This document shows positions 53,783 through 62,370 of a DNA stretch of 64,000 bases, piece after piece. The stretch is taken from NCBI GenBank assembly GCA_049587755.1, contig JBAVEN010000002.1:9474-73473 (forward strand), in the 5' to 3' direction. Positions within the stretch are counted from its first letter, which is position 1. Each line of letters opens with the position of its first letter. The notes beneath the pieces were generated by a model that was given only the letters and a program-made list of their open reading frames with translations, was not told where the DNA came from and did not search any database. A program made the translations under genes and the position numbers. The DNA is from Bog-375 sp049587755 (GTDB taxonomy: Bacteria > Acidobacteriota > Terriglobia > Bryobacterales > Bryobacteraceae).

Positions 53783-54451
53783 CTAATTCTTCTCTAACAT
53801 CAGCATATACTGCACGTCGCGGATGTGTTCCTTCTCTTCCAGCAGGTGAAAGTGATTGGCTTCCACCTCCTTGATCACGTCCGGCATGTCCAGGCGAATG
53901 TGCGTGAGCGCACGCCCATTGGGCATCGCCGACTCCCTCTTGTAATACTCTACGATGATCAGCCTGCCGCCGTCCTTGAGGGCCTTGTGAATCGCCGCCA
54001 GCATCTGCTCCGGATAATCGAAATGATGATAGACGTCGAGGGCCAGCGCCATGTCCAACTGGCCGTCCGGCAGGCGCGGATCGGTCTCGGTGCCCTTGAT
54101 GAAGGTGACATTTTGCAAACCGGCTTCGGCGGCTTTCAGCCTGGCGGCGGCAAGAAAATCGTCGAAGATGTCTTCGGCGATGACATGCCCGCCCGGCCCG
54201 ACGCGCTTGCTCAGGTAGGGCAGCATGAATCCCACGCCGGTGCCGATGTCGGCCACGGTCATGCCCGGCTCGAGGCCCATTTCGCGAATCAGCAGCCCCG
54301 GTTTCTCCGTCTGTTCGCGGTTGGGATTACCCAGACCGGCGGCCATCTGTTTGCGCTGCTGCTCGGTTTGGTAGCCGCTGTTGGCTTCGCGCGCGACCTG
54401 CGCCGCAAGGCTGGCGGCGAGCGCCAGGGCAACACACGCGATCCTTTTCAT
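53783..54451 (-). CDS. Exported SAM-dependent methyltransferase-like protein
   Basis: A 222-residue class I methyltransferase. Motif I is VADIGTGVGFMLPYL (about 66-80), motif II is HVIAEDIFDDF, and the later LDMALALDVYHHF and GGRLIIVEYYKRE are typical. The first 20 residues (MKRIACVALALAASLAAQVA) look like a signal peptide, which is odd for a SAM enzyme because SAM is cytoplasmic. The start overlaps the homoserine dehydrogenase stop (ATGA). Confidence 0.85.
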   Translation of the reverse strand: MKRIACVALALAASLAAQVAREANSGYQTEQQRKQMAAGLGNPNREQTEKPGLLIREMGLEPGMTVADIGTGVGFMLPYLSKRVGPGGHVIAEDIFDDFLAAARLKAAEAGLQNVTFIKGTETDPRLPDGQLDMALALDVYHHFDYPEQMLAAIHKALKDGGRLIIVEYYKRESAMPNGRALTHIRLDMPDVIKEVEANHFHLLEEKEHIRDVQYMLMLEKN

Positions 54452-55752
54452 AACGGCGGTACCATGGGCAGCGCCAGCGGCGCCTCCTTCAAGAAATCGA
54501 GCTGCGCCATCTCGGCGACCGATTCGCGGATGGATTGCTCGGAGGTGCGTTCGACGGTAATCACGAACGGCAGGTCGTGCTTGGTCTCGCACGGCTCCTG
54601 CAAGACCGCGTCCAGGCTGATTTTCTTGCTGGCCAAGATGCCCGCCAGCCGGGCCAGGATGCCGGGCCGGTCGTCGACGCGGAAGCGGAGATAGTAAGCG
54701 CTTCGCTGGAGCGTGATGTCGACCGGCTTGTTCTCGCCCAGCCGTTCGTGGGCGAAGGGCGAAACGCGCTCCGGGCTGCCGGCGCGGATCTCGCGCGCCA
54801 CGCGCATCAGATCGCTGGTCACGGCCACGCCGGTGGGCAGCGCGCCTGCGCCCCAGCCGTAGTAAAAAGTGTCTTCGCCGTATTTGCCCTTCACCCAAAC
54901 CGCGTTGTAAGGGCCTTGCACACTCGCAAGGATGGTGGACAGGGGAATTAGCACCGGGCGCACGAACAGAATCAGCCCGTCGGGCGTTTTGCGCGCCCCG
55001 CACACCAGACGGATGCCGTGGCCCAACTCCCGGGCGTAACGGAAATCGATGGGAGAAATACGGCGGATGCCCTCCATGAAAATGTCCGAGGGAGTGATTT
55101 TTTCGCCGAACGCGAGCGCCGCCAGCAGCACCAGTTTGGAGCGCGCGTCGTAGCCATCGATATCGGCGCTGGGGTCGGCTTCCGCGTAGCCCTTGGCCTG
55201 CGCCTCGCGCAGCACTTCGTCGAGGGGCACGTCGCGCCGCTCCATCTCGGTCAGCATGTAATTGCAGGTGCCGTTGAGAATGCCATAAAGAGCCACGATG
55301 CCGTCGCCCGAGATTCCCTCGCGCAGCACGGCGTGGATCGGAATGCCGCCGCACACGCTGGCTTCCATCGCCAGGTTGATGCCGGCGCGAATCGCGCGGT
55401 CCCAGATCTCGGGGCCACGCGCGGCCATCAGCTCCTTGTTCGCGGTCACTACCGACTTACGATGGGCGATGGCGGCATCCACAATTTGCGCCGCCACGTC
55501 CACACCGCCCACTAACTCGACCACGATCTGGACGTCCGGATGCCCGACTAACTCGCGCCAGTCCGCGGTCTTGAACACATCGCCCAGTCCGGCAGGAAGC
55601 GTTTTCGAGTGCACCGACCGGCTGCACACGGCCGCCACTTTCAAGCGGAACCCGAGCTTGCCGGCAATTTCGTCCGCATTCTCGGCCAGAATGGCCAGCG
55701 TGCCCGAACCCACGTTGCCCAGGCCCACAATGCCGACTTTCACTTCCTCCAT
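54448..55752 (-). CDS. hom: Homoserine dehydrogenase
   Basis: Reduces aspartate semialdehyde to homoserine for Thr/Met synthesis. The 434-residue protein has the NAD(P) motif GIVGLGNVGSG (8-18). TANKELMAARG and the substrate-binding NYMLTEMERRD/AEADPSADIDGYDA regions follow. The C-terminal ~80 residues form an ACT domain (YYLRFRVDDRPGILARLAGIL) for feedback control. The start ATG 55752 excludes a longer frame that shadows the neighbouring gene. Confidence 0.96.
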   Translation of the reverse strand: MEEVKVGIVGLGNVGSGTLAILAENADEIAGKLGFRLKVAAVCSRSVHSKTLPAGLGDVFKTADWRELVGHPDVQIVVELVGGVDVAAQIVDAAIAHRKSVVTANKELMAARGPEIWDRAIRAGINLAMEASVCGGIPIHAVLREGISGDGIVALYGILNGTCNYMLTEMERRDVPLDEVLREAQAKGYAEADPSADIDGYDARSKLVLLAALAFGEKITPSDIFMEGIRRISPIDFRYARELGHGIRLVCGARKTPDGLILFVRPVLIPLSTILASVQGPYNAVWVKGKYGEDTFYYGWGAGALPTGVAVTSDLMRVAREIRAGSPERVSPFAHERLGENKPVDITLQRSAYYLRFRVDDRPGILARLAGILASKKISLDAVLQEPCETKHDLPFVITVERTSEQSIRESVAEMAQLDFLKEAPLALPMVPPL

Positions 55753-55812
55753 ATAGTGGCTATGATAACAGGGCACCCACCGCGGACTATCATAATAAGG
55801 CAGGTCCTCACC

Positions 55813-56136
55813 ATGAAACATCGCCTCCGCCGATGCACTCTGCTGGCGGCCTTCGCCGTCCTCTGCCTGGCCCAGCAACCGGCTGAGCCGCCCGCCGAGC
55901 CGCCGGCCGCACCCGAGGCCAGGCTGCCCGGCGGCAGGTTGCAGCGCGACAAGATGCTGAAAGCGGAGCGTGCCGAAAACCTCAAGGACGCAACGGAACT
56001 GGTGGAGCTGGCGCAGCAACTGCGCGGCGACCTGGAGAAGAACAGCCAATACGTTTTTTCGCTAGCCGACCATAAGAAGGCTGAAGACATTGAGAAACTG
56101 GCGCACAGAATCCGCACTCGCATGCAGCATTTTTAG
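55813..56136 (+). CDS. Small exported helical protein, unknown function
   Basis: A 107-residue protein with signal peptide MKHRLRRCTLLAAFAVLCLA. A Pro/Ala/Glu-rich segment follows (QQPAEPPAEPPAAPEARLPG), then an amphipathic helical region (LVELAQQLRGDLEKNSQYVF, KKAEDIEKLAHRIRTRM). Proteins of this plan are common in Acidobacteria but uncharacterised. Its end overlaps the next gene's likely TTG start by 47 bases. Confidence 0.75.
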   Translation: MKHRLRRCTLLAAFAVLCLAQQPAEPPAEPPAAPEARLPGGRLQRDKMLKAERAENLKDATELVELAQQLRGDLEKNSQYVFSLADHKKAEDIEKLAHRIRTRMQHF

Positions 56137-57277
56137 TCTGATGGCCGGTGGCCTTGCCGGTGCGCAAGCGCCCACGAAATCGCCTGCTCTGGCGCTTGTC
56201 GATGCCCAAGACGCCGCGCACTGGCAAAGTGCAGCGAAGGAGGCAGGCTGGCAAGCTATCGTTCCCGGCGGCGCCTCCACCGATCCTATCGACACGCGAG
56301 TGCTGGCCGTGGCCACTGCGGTACGCGACGCCATTCAAAACGGCGGCGTGGACCCGGCGCACGTTTATCTGGCGGGCCGCGGCGACGGCGCAGCGGCGGT
56401 TTTCTATACCATCTCGCGCCTGCCCGACCTCTTCGCCGCCGGAGTGGCGGTTGGCGGCTCGCCCCAAGCCGCCCTCACCACCGGACGCATTTACGCCATC
56501 AACTTCAGCAACTGTCCCGTGCTGTGGGTCAGCGACAATGAGGCGGATGAAGCGGTGGCGCAGAAACTCAAAGCCGCCGGAATGTGGCTGGAGTGGCGCT
56601 CCTCGAGCGGCGTGAAGGACGCGGATGTGTTCCTCTGGCTGGGTGCGCATGCGCGCGATCCGTTTCCGCTGGATGTCGACTGCGAAACCGATTCCCCGAC
56701 GTTCTCCAGTTGTTTCTGGCTCACGCCCGGCAAGTTCGATGTCAATGAGCGCAACGATGTGCTGCCGCGCACGCTGGTGGCCACCTCGACGCCGGCTGCG
56801 CTGGACCTGGGCGGCTTCGCTTACAAGCTGGACGAGCCAGGGCCCGGGGTGCTGGTCGCCCGCCTGCCCGCGAAGTATTCAGGCCCGCTCAAGCCCGGCG
56901 ACCGCATCATCGAGCTCGACGGGCGCCGCATCGCCGACGCGCACGCGTATCAGGAAATGATGAACAAAGCTAACGAAGAGCGGCGCGTCGTGGTCATGGT
57001 GCAGCGCGGCAAGGAGCGTACCCGCATCGAGACGCGCATCCTGGTGCCGCACCACGATTTCGTGCCCACCGCGCGCGTGCAAGGCAAGTACGACCCGGCG
57101 CAAAAGCAGATCCTCATCATCAGCCGCACCGTCACCGAAATGCGCCTCACCGTCCCCGCAGCGTGGGCCGGCGCCGGCCTGTGGTGGAACGGGCTGGCGC
57201 TCGATAAGATCGACAAGGAGGGGTGCGTCCTGCTGACGATCGACAAAGAGTTGCTGCACGCAGATTCGTGCCCCTGA
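56090..57277 (+). CDS. Exported alpha/beta-hydrolase-like protein with PDZ domain
   Basis: A 395-residue protein. From TTG 56090 it has a usable signal peptide (core LACSIFSLMAGGLAGAQA); ATG 56141 would cut it short. Residues 35-210 resemble an esterase/PHB-depolymerase-like fold (VYLAGRGDGAAAVFYTISRL, GVAVGGSPQAAL), but the nucleophile-elbow serine is replaced by Asp in GRGDG. A PDZ domain follows at about 235-320 (GVLVARLPAKYSGPLKPGDR, IIELDGRRIADAHAYQEMM). It may be a non-catalytic peptide-binding protein. Confidence 0.65.
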   Translation: MRNWRTESALACSIFSLMAGGLAGAQAPTKSPALALVDAQDAAHWQSAAKEAGWQAIVPGGASTDPIDTRVLAVATAVRDAIQNGGVDPAHVYLAGRGDGAAAVFYTISRLPDLFAAGVAVGGSPQAALTTGRIYAINFSNCPVLWVSDNEADEAVAQKLKAAGMWLEWRSSSGVKDADVFLWLGAHARDPFPLDVDCETDSPTFSSCFWLTPGKFDVNERNDVLPRTLVATSTPAALDLGGFAYKLDEPGPGVLVARLPAKYSGPLKPGDRIIELDGRRIADAHAYQEMMNKANEERRVVVMVQRGKERTRIETRILVPHHDFVPTARVQGKYDPAQKQILIISRTVTEMRLTVPAAWAGAGLWWNGLALDKIDKEGCVLLTIDKELLHADSCP

Positions 57278-57324
57278 ACCGCGATTGCGGGCAGCGCCTC
57301 GTGACGCCGGATTGGAACGCGCCG

Positions 57325-57567
57325 CTAACAGGCGTGCGCAGAGACCGCCCGGGGCAGGCTTAGCGCCGGGGCCTCTTCCTCATCCGTCGCCAGTAAGAAC
57401 GAGAACTCGACGGGCTGGCTGCATTCGTCGAGCCAGTCCGATCCGTAAAGCCGCAGTTCGGCCACATCATCGAGACCGGCGGCGGCCACACGCATCCACG
57501 AGCGCGTGTGGGCCAGCACTACGGCTTCCACAGTGGTCCCGTCGCACAGCCGAATCAACGCGTACAT
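57325..57567 (-). CDS. Small hypothetical protein (PilZ-size, acidobacterial)
   Basis: An 80-residue protein from ATG 57567 (MYALIRLCDGTTVEAVVLAH...), with GAGGAG 8 bases upstream. It has alternating strand-like text (WMRVAAAGLDDVAELRLYGS) and no known motif. A longer frame from 57705 also exists. Similar small proteins occur in Solibacter-like genomes as far as I recall; no function known. Confidence 0.6.
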   Translation of the reverse strand: MYALIRLCDGTTVEAVVLAHTRSWMRVAAAGLDDVAELRLYGSDWLDECSQPVEFSFLLATDEEEAPALSLPRAVSAHAC

Positions 57568-57688
57568 TCTGAGATCTCCTCGAGAAGTTTGAACTGGTTC
57601 AGCACGCCCAAGCGGACCGGCGCTCTTTCCCTTAGAACAGGCGCCCAAAACATTTTCGCGGGGTTTTGGCTTGGAAGCTGTAATGAAG

Positions 57689-57976
57689 TCATAGACACAG
57701 GACATTGGCCTCGATCTCCTTCTTCAGGCCCGCGAGCCTCGCCCGGAACTGGAACGCCGCGGTCAGGCGAATCAACGCTCGATGCTCCCTCCGGTGAAGC
57801 CTGACCGCGTTTTCGCAAATGCCGCTCGATATCCGGTCGAGCCGGCGATTCCAGCCCCATGCGCATCTCATGCCCGAAATCTGCGGAACCAGTTGCGGTC
57901 CCGCCGGACGAAGCGTTGGTGCGCCGAAAAATCCGTTTTGTGACCTTTCGAATGCGTCTCCGATGATTGATGTCAT
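57689..57976 (-). CDS. Small hypothetical protein
   Basis: A 95-residue frame (MTSIIGDAFERSQNGFFGAP...), rich in Arg, ending HRALIRLTAAFQFRARLAGL then KKEIEANVLCL. Its start overlaps the stop of an 8-codon leader frame (ATGA). A GC-rich, Arg-heavy composition makes a chance frame possible. It belongs to no family I recognise. Confidence 0.4.
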   Translation of the reverse strand: MTSIIGDAFERSQNGFFGAPTLRPAGPQLVPQISGMRCAWGWNRRLDRISSGICENAVRLHRREHRALIRLTAAFQFRARLAGLKKEIEANVLCL

Positions 57977-57999
57977 GGCGCTCTGTCCGCCTCAATCAT
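57973..57999 (-). CDS. Eight-codon leader ORF (MIEADRAP)
   Basis: ATG 57999 opens MIEADRAP and stops at TGA 57975-57973, overlapping the next ATG by ATGA. The strongest ribosome site here (GAAAGGAGC, 58007-58015) is set for this tiny frame, 8 bases upstream, not for the 95-codon frame. That is the layout of translational coupling through a leader. Confidence 0.45.
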   Translation of the reverse strand: MIEADRAP

Positions 58000-58015
58000 G
58001 TGGTGTGCTCCTTTC

Positions 58016-58537
58016 ATCTCATAGTCCTGCCCATACTTATGGGTACTGATGCCAGGGGTCGCAGGGTACTGAGGCTGGATTTCCGTGTTGGCCTGCCAAC
58101 ATCGGCAACGGTGTGCCACGGCTTTTCTTGGGGCGGTGGTGAGCAGGGCTATCCTATTGATTCTATTTGGCGTACGAGCCACCCTGGATCGTTTCATGGG
58201 CCCCGCCAGCCGCTCATCGCAGCCCAATCACGGCAGTGGATTCCAGTCGATCGGGAGGCTCAAAAGCTGCATGGCGGCTCCGTGGTATCGTGTGTGTGCC
58301 CTTGCTGATCAGGACCGTGCAGGATGGTGTCCACGAATGTCGCCGCCGCGGCCGGCCGGGATTTTGATTGGCACAAGAATGTGCCCGGCCGCACAGAGGG
58401 CAACCGGCACTGCGCGGAAGAGGCGCCCTGCTCGACGGTCCGGCTTTCCAATGGGTGCGCAACGTAACAAAAGCCTCGAACCGTTTTGTGGCGATGGCAA
58501 CTCCAAATAGGAAGATGGTTCTGGAGGTTGTATCACG
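58016..58537. other. Intergenic region upstream of tal operon, no gene seen
   Basis: About 520 bases between divergent genes. CATACTTATGGGTACTGATG near 58032 is AT-richer and may belong to the minus-strand promoter. No frame here has coding character. TTGGCACAAGAATGTGC at 58369-58385 superficially resembles a sigma-54 site but its GC spacing is off by one. Confidence 0.4.
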
Positions 58538-59629
58538 ATGACAGCGACACAAGCGCTCCACAATTTGGGGCAAAGCATCTGGCTGGACAACATCACACGC
58601 GACCTGTTGGATAGCGGCACGCTGAAACGCTACATCGATGAACTGTCGGTAACGGGGCTTACCTCAAATCCGACAATCTTCGACCACGCGGTCAAGAACA
58701 GCACTGCCTACGATGCCGCGATCCGCGAGAAGGTGGGCAGGGGCAAAACCGGCGAGGCGCTCTTCTTCGAGTTGGCGCTCGAGGACCTTACCCGGGCCGC
58801 CGCCCTGTTTCGAGGGGTCTACGACCGGACGAAGGGCGTGGATGGGTGGGTGTCTCTGGAGGTTTCGCCGTTGCTGGCCCACGACACACCGAGCACCTTG
58901 GCTGCCGCCAAGGCGCTTCACGCGCGTGCCGGACAGCCCAACCTGCTGATCAAGATCCCGGGCACGAGGGAAGGTCTGCCCGCGATCGAGGAGGCGATCT
59001 TCGCCGGCGTCCCGGTCAATGTCACCCTGCTGTTTTCCCGCGAGCAATACGTGGCGGCTGCCGAGGCGTTTCTGCGTGGCGTTGAGCGGCGCATCGAGGC
59101 CGGGCTTAATCCGGCCGTCGGCTCGGTCGCCTCCATCTTTATCAGCCGCTGGGACGTGGCCGTGATGAGCAAAGCGCCTGACTCGCTGCGCGACCAGCTC
59201 GGCATCGCTATCGCCAAGCGCGCCTACCGGGCATACCGCACGCTGATTGACTCCCCGCGATGGCAGCGCGCTCTCAGGGCCGGCGCGCTTCCCCAACGGC
59301 TGCTATGGGCCAGCACGGGAACCAAGGACCCCAAAGCGTCCGACATTCTTTACGTGAAGGCTCTGGCCGCGCCTTTCACGGTGAACACCATGCCGGAGGG
59401 TACCTTGAAAGCGCTCGCCGCTCACGGCGAAGTGAACACAGTGCTGCCGGCGGATGGCGGCGACTGCGAGGAAGTCCTGGCGCAGTTCGCCAGGGCAGGG
59501 ATCGATGTCGACGCTCTGGCCGCCCACCTTCAGAATGAAGGGGCGGACGCGTTTGTCGAGTCCTGGAATGACCTGATGGCGGTGATCGCCGCCAAGAGTG
59601 CGGCGTTGAAGACGGCCGCAGCCAGTTGA
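58538..59629 (+). CDS. tal: Transaldolase
   Basis: Transfers a dihydroxyacetone unit in the non-oxidative pentose phosphate pathway. The 363-residue protein has the Schiff-base lysine in NLLIKIPGTREG (Lys139) and VTGLTSNPTIFDHAV and VNVTLLFSREQY nearby. Length suits the long actinobacterial/acidobacterial transaldolase form. A ribosome site GGAGG precedes ATG 58538. First gene of tal-pgi-gnd-zwf. Confidence 0.96.
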   Translation: MTATQALHNLGQSIWLDNITRDLLDSGTLKRYIDELSVTGLTSNPTIFDHAVKNSTAYDAAIREKVGRGKTGEALFFELALEDLTRAAALFRGVYDRTKGVDGWVSLEVSPLLAHDTPSTLAAAKALHARAGQPNLLIKIPGTREGLPAIEEAIFAGVPVNVTLLFSREQYVAAAEAFLRGVERRIEAGLNPAVGSVASIFISRWDVAVMSKAPDSLRDQLGIAIAKRAYRAYRTLIDSPRWQRALRAGALPQRLLWASTGTKDPKASDILYVKALAAPFTVNTMPEGTLKALAAHGEVNTVLPADGGDCEEVLAQFARAGIDVDALAAHLQNEGADAFVESWNDLMAVIAAKSAALKTAAAS

Positions 59630-59652
59630 CGGGAGAACGAAAGGAGAACCAA

Positions 59653-61323
59653 ATGATGACCACGGCAGACGCCACAAGCCAGGGCCCCGAACTGCTGACC
59701 CAGCGGAAATCCAGGAGGTCTCTCCAAAGCCACTACAAGAAGATTCGAGGAATCCATCTGCGAAGTCTCTTCGCGGAGGACCCTGCCCGGGGGGAACGGA
59801 TGACGGCCGAGGCTGCCGGCATCTTCCTCGACTACTCGAAGAACCGCATCACGGACCGAACCGTCAAACTGCTCGTCCGGCTCGCTGAAGAAGCGGGCCT
59901 GCGGACGCGAATCGACGCCATGTTTCGAGGCGAGAAGATCAACGTCACCGAGAAGCGGGCCGTCCTGCACGTGGCCCTGCGCGCACCCAGGGAAGCTTCC
60001 ATTGTCGTCGACGGCGAGAACGTCGTGCCCCAGGTCCATGCAGTGCTGGATAAGATGGCGGATTTCTCCAACCGTCTCCGCAGCGGGGAATGGAAGGGAC
60101 ACACCGGCAAGCGCATCCGCAACGTCGTCAACATCGGCATTGGCGGCTCCGACCTCGGACCGGTGATGGCTTACGAGGCGTTGAAGCATTACAGCGACCG
60201 CGGCATGACGTTCCGTTTCGTCTCCAACGTCGATGGCACCGATTTCACCGAAGCGGTTCGCGATCTGGACCCGTCGGAGACTCTCTTCATTGTTTCCTCG
60301 AAGACGTTCACCACGCTGGAGACGATGACCAACGCCCACTCGGCGCGTGCCTGGGCGCTGGCCGGCCTGGGCGGCGACGAAGCGTCGGTCGCCAGGCACT
60401 TTGTGGCGGTGTCGACGAACGCCGCGGAGGTAGCGAAATTCGGCATCGATACCGCCAACATGTTCGGCTTCTGGGACTGGGTGGGCGGACGCTACTCCAT
60501 GGATTCGGCAATCGGACTGTCCACCATGCTGGCCATCGGGCCCAACAACTTCCGGGCGATGTTGGACGGCTTCCACCAGATGGACGAGCATTTCCGCACT
60601 GCGCCGTTCGAACGCAACCTGCCGGTGCTGATGGGAATGCTGACCGTTTGGTACAGCGACTTTTTCGGCGCCGAAACGATTGCCGTGTTGCCTTATGAGC
60701 AGTACCTGAAGCGGTTTCCCGCCTATCTGCAGCAGTTGACGATGGAGAGCAACGGAAAACACGTCACGCTCGACGGCAAAGAAGTTACTTATCCGACCAG
60801 CCCGATTTACTGGGGCGAGCCGGGAACCAACGGCCAGCACTCCTTCTATCAGTTGATCCATCAGGGGACGCGGCTCATCCCGTGTGACTTCATCGCGTTC
60901 GGACAACCGCTCGATCCGCTTGGCCGCCACCACGACATGCTGCTGGCCAACGTTTTCGCGCAAAGCGAAGCGCTGGCGTTCGGCAAGACCCTGGAGCAAG
61001 TCCGGGCCGAGGGCACACCGGAGTGGCTCGCACCCCACCGCGTCTTCGAGGGCAACCGCCCGTCGAATACAATCCTCGCGCAGCGGCTCACGCCGGAGAC
61101 TCTCGGCAAGCTGGTGGCGCTGTACGAGCACAGCGTGTTCACGCAAGGCACTATCTGGCAAATCAACTCGTTCGACCAATGGGGCGTGGAACTTGGCAAG
61201 GTGCTGGCGCAGCGGATCATCCCGGAGCTCGAAGGCCCGGCGGAGCCCGCCCAAGGCCACGACAGTTCGACAAACAGCCTGATCCGACGCTACCGAAGCA
61301 TCAAGGGGACGGCAAAGGAGTGA
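59653..61323 (+). CDS. pgi: Glucose-6-phosphate isomerase
   Basis: Interconverts glucose 6-phosphate and fructose 6-phosphate. The 556 residues contain NVVNIGIGGSDLGPVM, FVSNVDGTDF, SSKTFTTLETMTNA (sugar-phosphate loop) and GEPGTNGQHSFYQLIHQGTR (active-site Glu and His). ATG 59653 is preceded by AAGGAG at 7 bases, better than the TTG 59626 that overlaps tal. Confidence 0.97.
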   Translation: MMTTADATSQGPELLTQRKSRRSLQSHYKKIRGIHLRSLFAEDPARGERMTAEAAGIFLDYSKNRITDRTVKLLVRLAEEAGLRTRIDAMFRGEKINVTEKRAVLHVALRAPREASIVVDGENVVPQVHAVLDKMADFSNRLRSGEWKGHTGKRIRNVVNIGIGGSDLGPVMAYEALKHYSDRGMTFRFVSNVDGTDFTEAVRDLDPSETLFIVSSKTFTTLETMTNAHSARAWALAGLGGDEASVARHFVAVSTNAAEVAKFGIDTANMFGFWDWVGGRYSMDSAIGLSTMLAIGPNNFRAMLDGFHQMDEHFRTAPFERNLPVLMGMLTVWYSDFFGAETIAVLPYEQYLKRFPAYLQQLTMESNGKHVTLDGKEVTYPTSPIYWGEPGTNGQHSFYQLIHQGTRLIPCDFIAFGQPLDPLGRHHDMLLANVFAQSEALAFGKTLEQVRAEGTPEWLAPHRVFEGNRPSNTILAQRLTPETLGKLVALYEHSVFTQGTIWQINSFDQWGVELGKVLAQRIIPELEGPAEPAQGHDSSTNSLIRRYRSIKGTAKE

Positions 61324-61326
61324 GCG

Positions 61327-62346
61327 ATGCAACTTGGAATGGTTGGTCTGGGAAGGATGGGGGCGAACATGGTGCGGCGGCTCCTCAAAGGAGGGCACCA
61401 GTGCGTCGTTTTCGACAAGTCACCGGACGCCGTGAGCGAGTTAGCTCAGGAGACAGCGGCGCCGAGCAGGACGCTGCAGGACCTGGCGGCGAAACTCAAG
61501 AAGCCGCGCGCGGTTTGGTTGATGGTGCCGGCCGCCGTGGTGGACGATGCGATCGCCGGCCTCGTTCCCTATCTCGAGGCAGGAGATACGCTCATCGACG
61601 GCGGCAATTCTTATTACATCGATGACATCCGGCGTGCAAAGGAACTTGCAGCGAAAGGGATACATTATGTCGACGTAGGGACGAGCGGCGGCGTCTGGGG
61701 CCTGGAACGTGGTTATTGCATGATGATTGGCGGAGAGGTGGATGCGGTCAAACGCCTCGATCCGATCCTCGCGGCGCTGGCGCCGGGTCGAGGCAGCATC
61801 CCGCGCACGCCCGGACGGGAGAAGCTCGATGGCACCGCCGAACAAGGTTACCTGCACTGCGGCCCCAGCGGCGCCGGCCACTTCGTCAAGATGGTCCACA
61901 ACGGAATCGAGTACGGCTTGATGGCCGCCTACGCCGAGGGCCTCAGTGTTCTGCGCGACGCCAACGTCGGGAAAACGCACCGCGACGCGGACGCAGAGAC
62001 CACGCCGCTGCGCGACCCCGGCCATTACCAGTACGATCTCAACCTGCGCGACATCGCCGAGGTATGGCGCCGCGGCAGCGTGATTTCGTCGTGGTTGCTG
62101 GATCTGACGGCGGCCGGCCTGACTAAGGATTCCGACCTCTCAGAGTTCGCCGGCCGCGTCGCAGATTCGGGCGAGGGACGGTGGACGATTAAGGCTGCGA
62201 TTGACGAATCCGTGCCCGTGCCGGTCCTCTCCGCCGCGCTCTACCAGCGCTTCGCCTCGCGCGGGGAAGCGGATTATCAGGACAGGTTGCTATCGGCGAT
62301 GCGTTACGGCTTCGGCGGGCACTTGGAGAAGGCGGCGGCCAGCTAA
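61327..62346 (+). CDS. gnd: 6-phosphogluconate dehydrogenase, short decarboxylating form
   Basis: Oxidative decarboxylation of 6-phosphogluconate to ribulose 5-phosphate. The 339 residues match the short (GndA/YqeC-like, often NAD-preferring) form. The dinucleotide motif is GMVGLGRMGANM, the substrate site LIDGGNSYY and the catalytic loop GHFVKMVHNGIEYG (Lys188, His191, Asn192). It starts 3 bases after pgi. Confidence 0.94.
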   Translation: MQLGMVGLGRMGANMVRRLLKGGHQCVVFDKSPDAVSELAQETAAPSRTLQDLAAKLKKPRAVWLMVPAAVVDDAIAGLVPYLEAGDTLIDGGNSYYIDDIRRAKELAAKGIHYVDVGTSGGVWGLERGYCMMIGGEVDAVKRLDPILAALAPGRGSIPRTPGREKLDGTAEQGYLHCGPSGAGHFVKMVHNGIEYGLMAAYAEGLSVLRDANVGKTHRDADAETTPLRDPGHYQYDLNLRDIAEVWRRGSVISSWLLDLTAAGLTKDSDLSEFAGRVADSGEGRWTIKAAIDESVPVPVLSAALYQRFASRGEADYQDRLLSAMRYGFGGHLEKAAAS

Positions 62347-62370
62347 CCGCGCGGGAAATGGAGATTGGCG

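Noticed and set aside
53783..55354. 523-codon frame read as one large methyltransferase protein
   Set aside because: Its first 300 codons are a shadow frame of hom; the true gene starts at 54451 with ATGA overlap.
58369..58385. Sigma-54 promoter-like TTGGCACAAGAATGTGC
   Set aside because: The GG and GC elements are one base further apart than the -24/-12 consensus, and the tal operon has no reason to need sigma-54.
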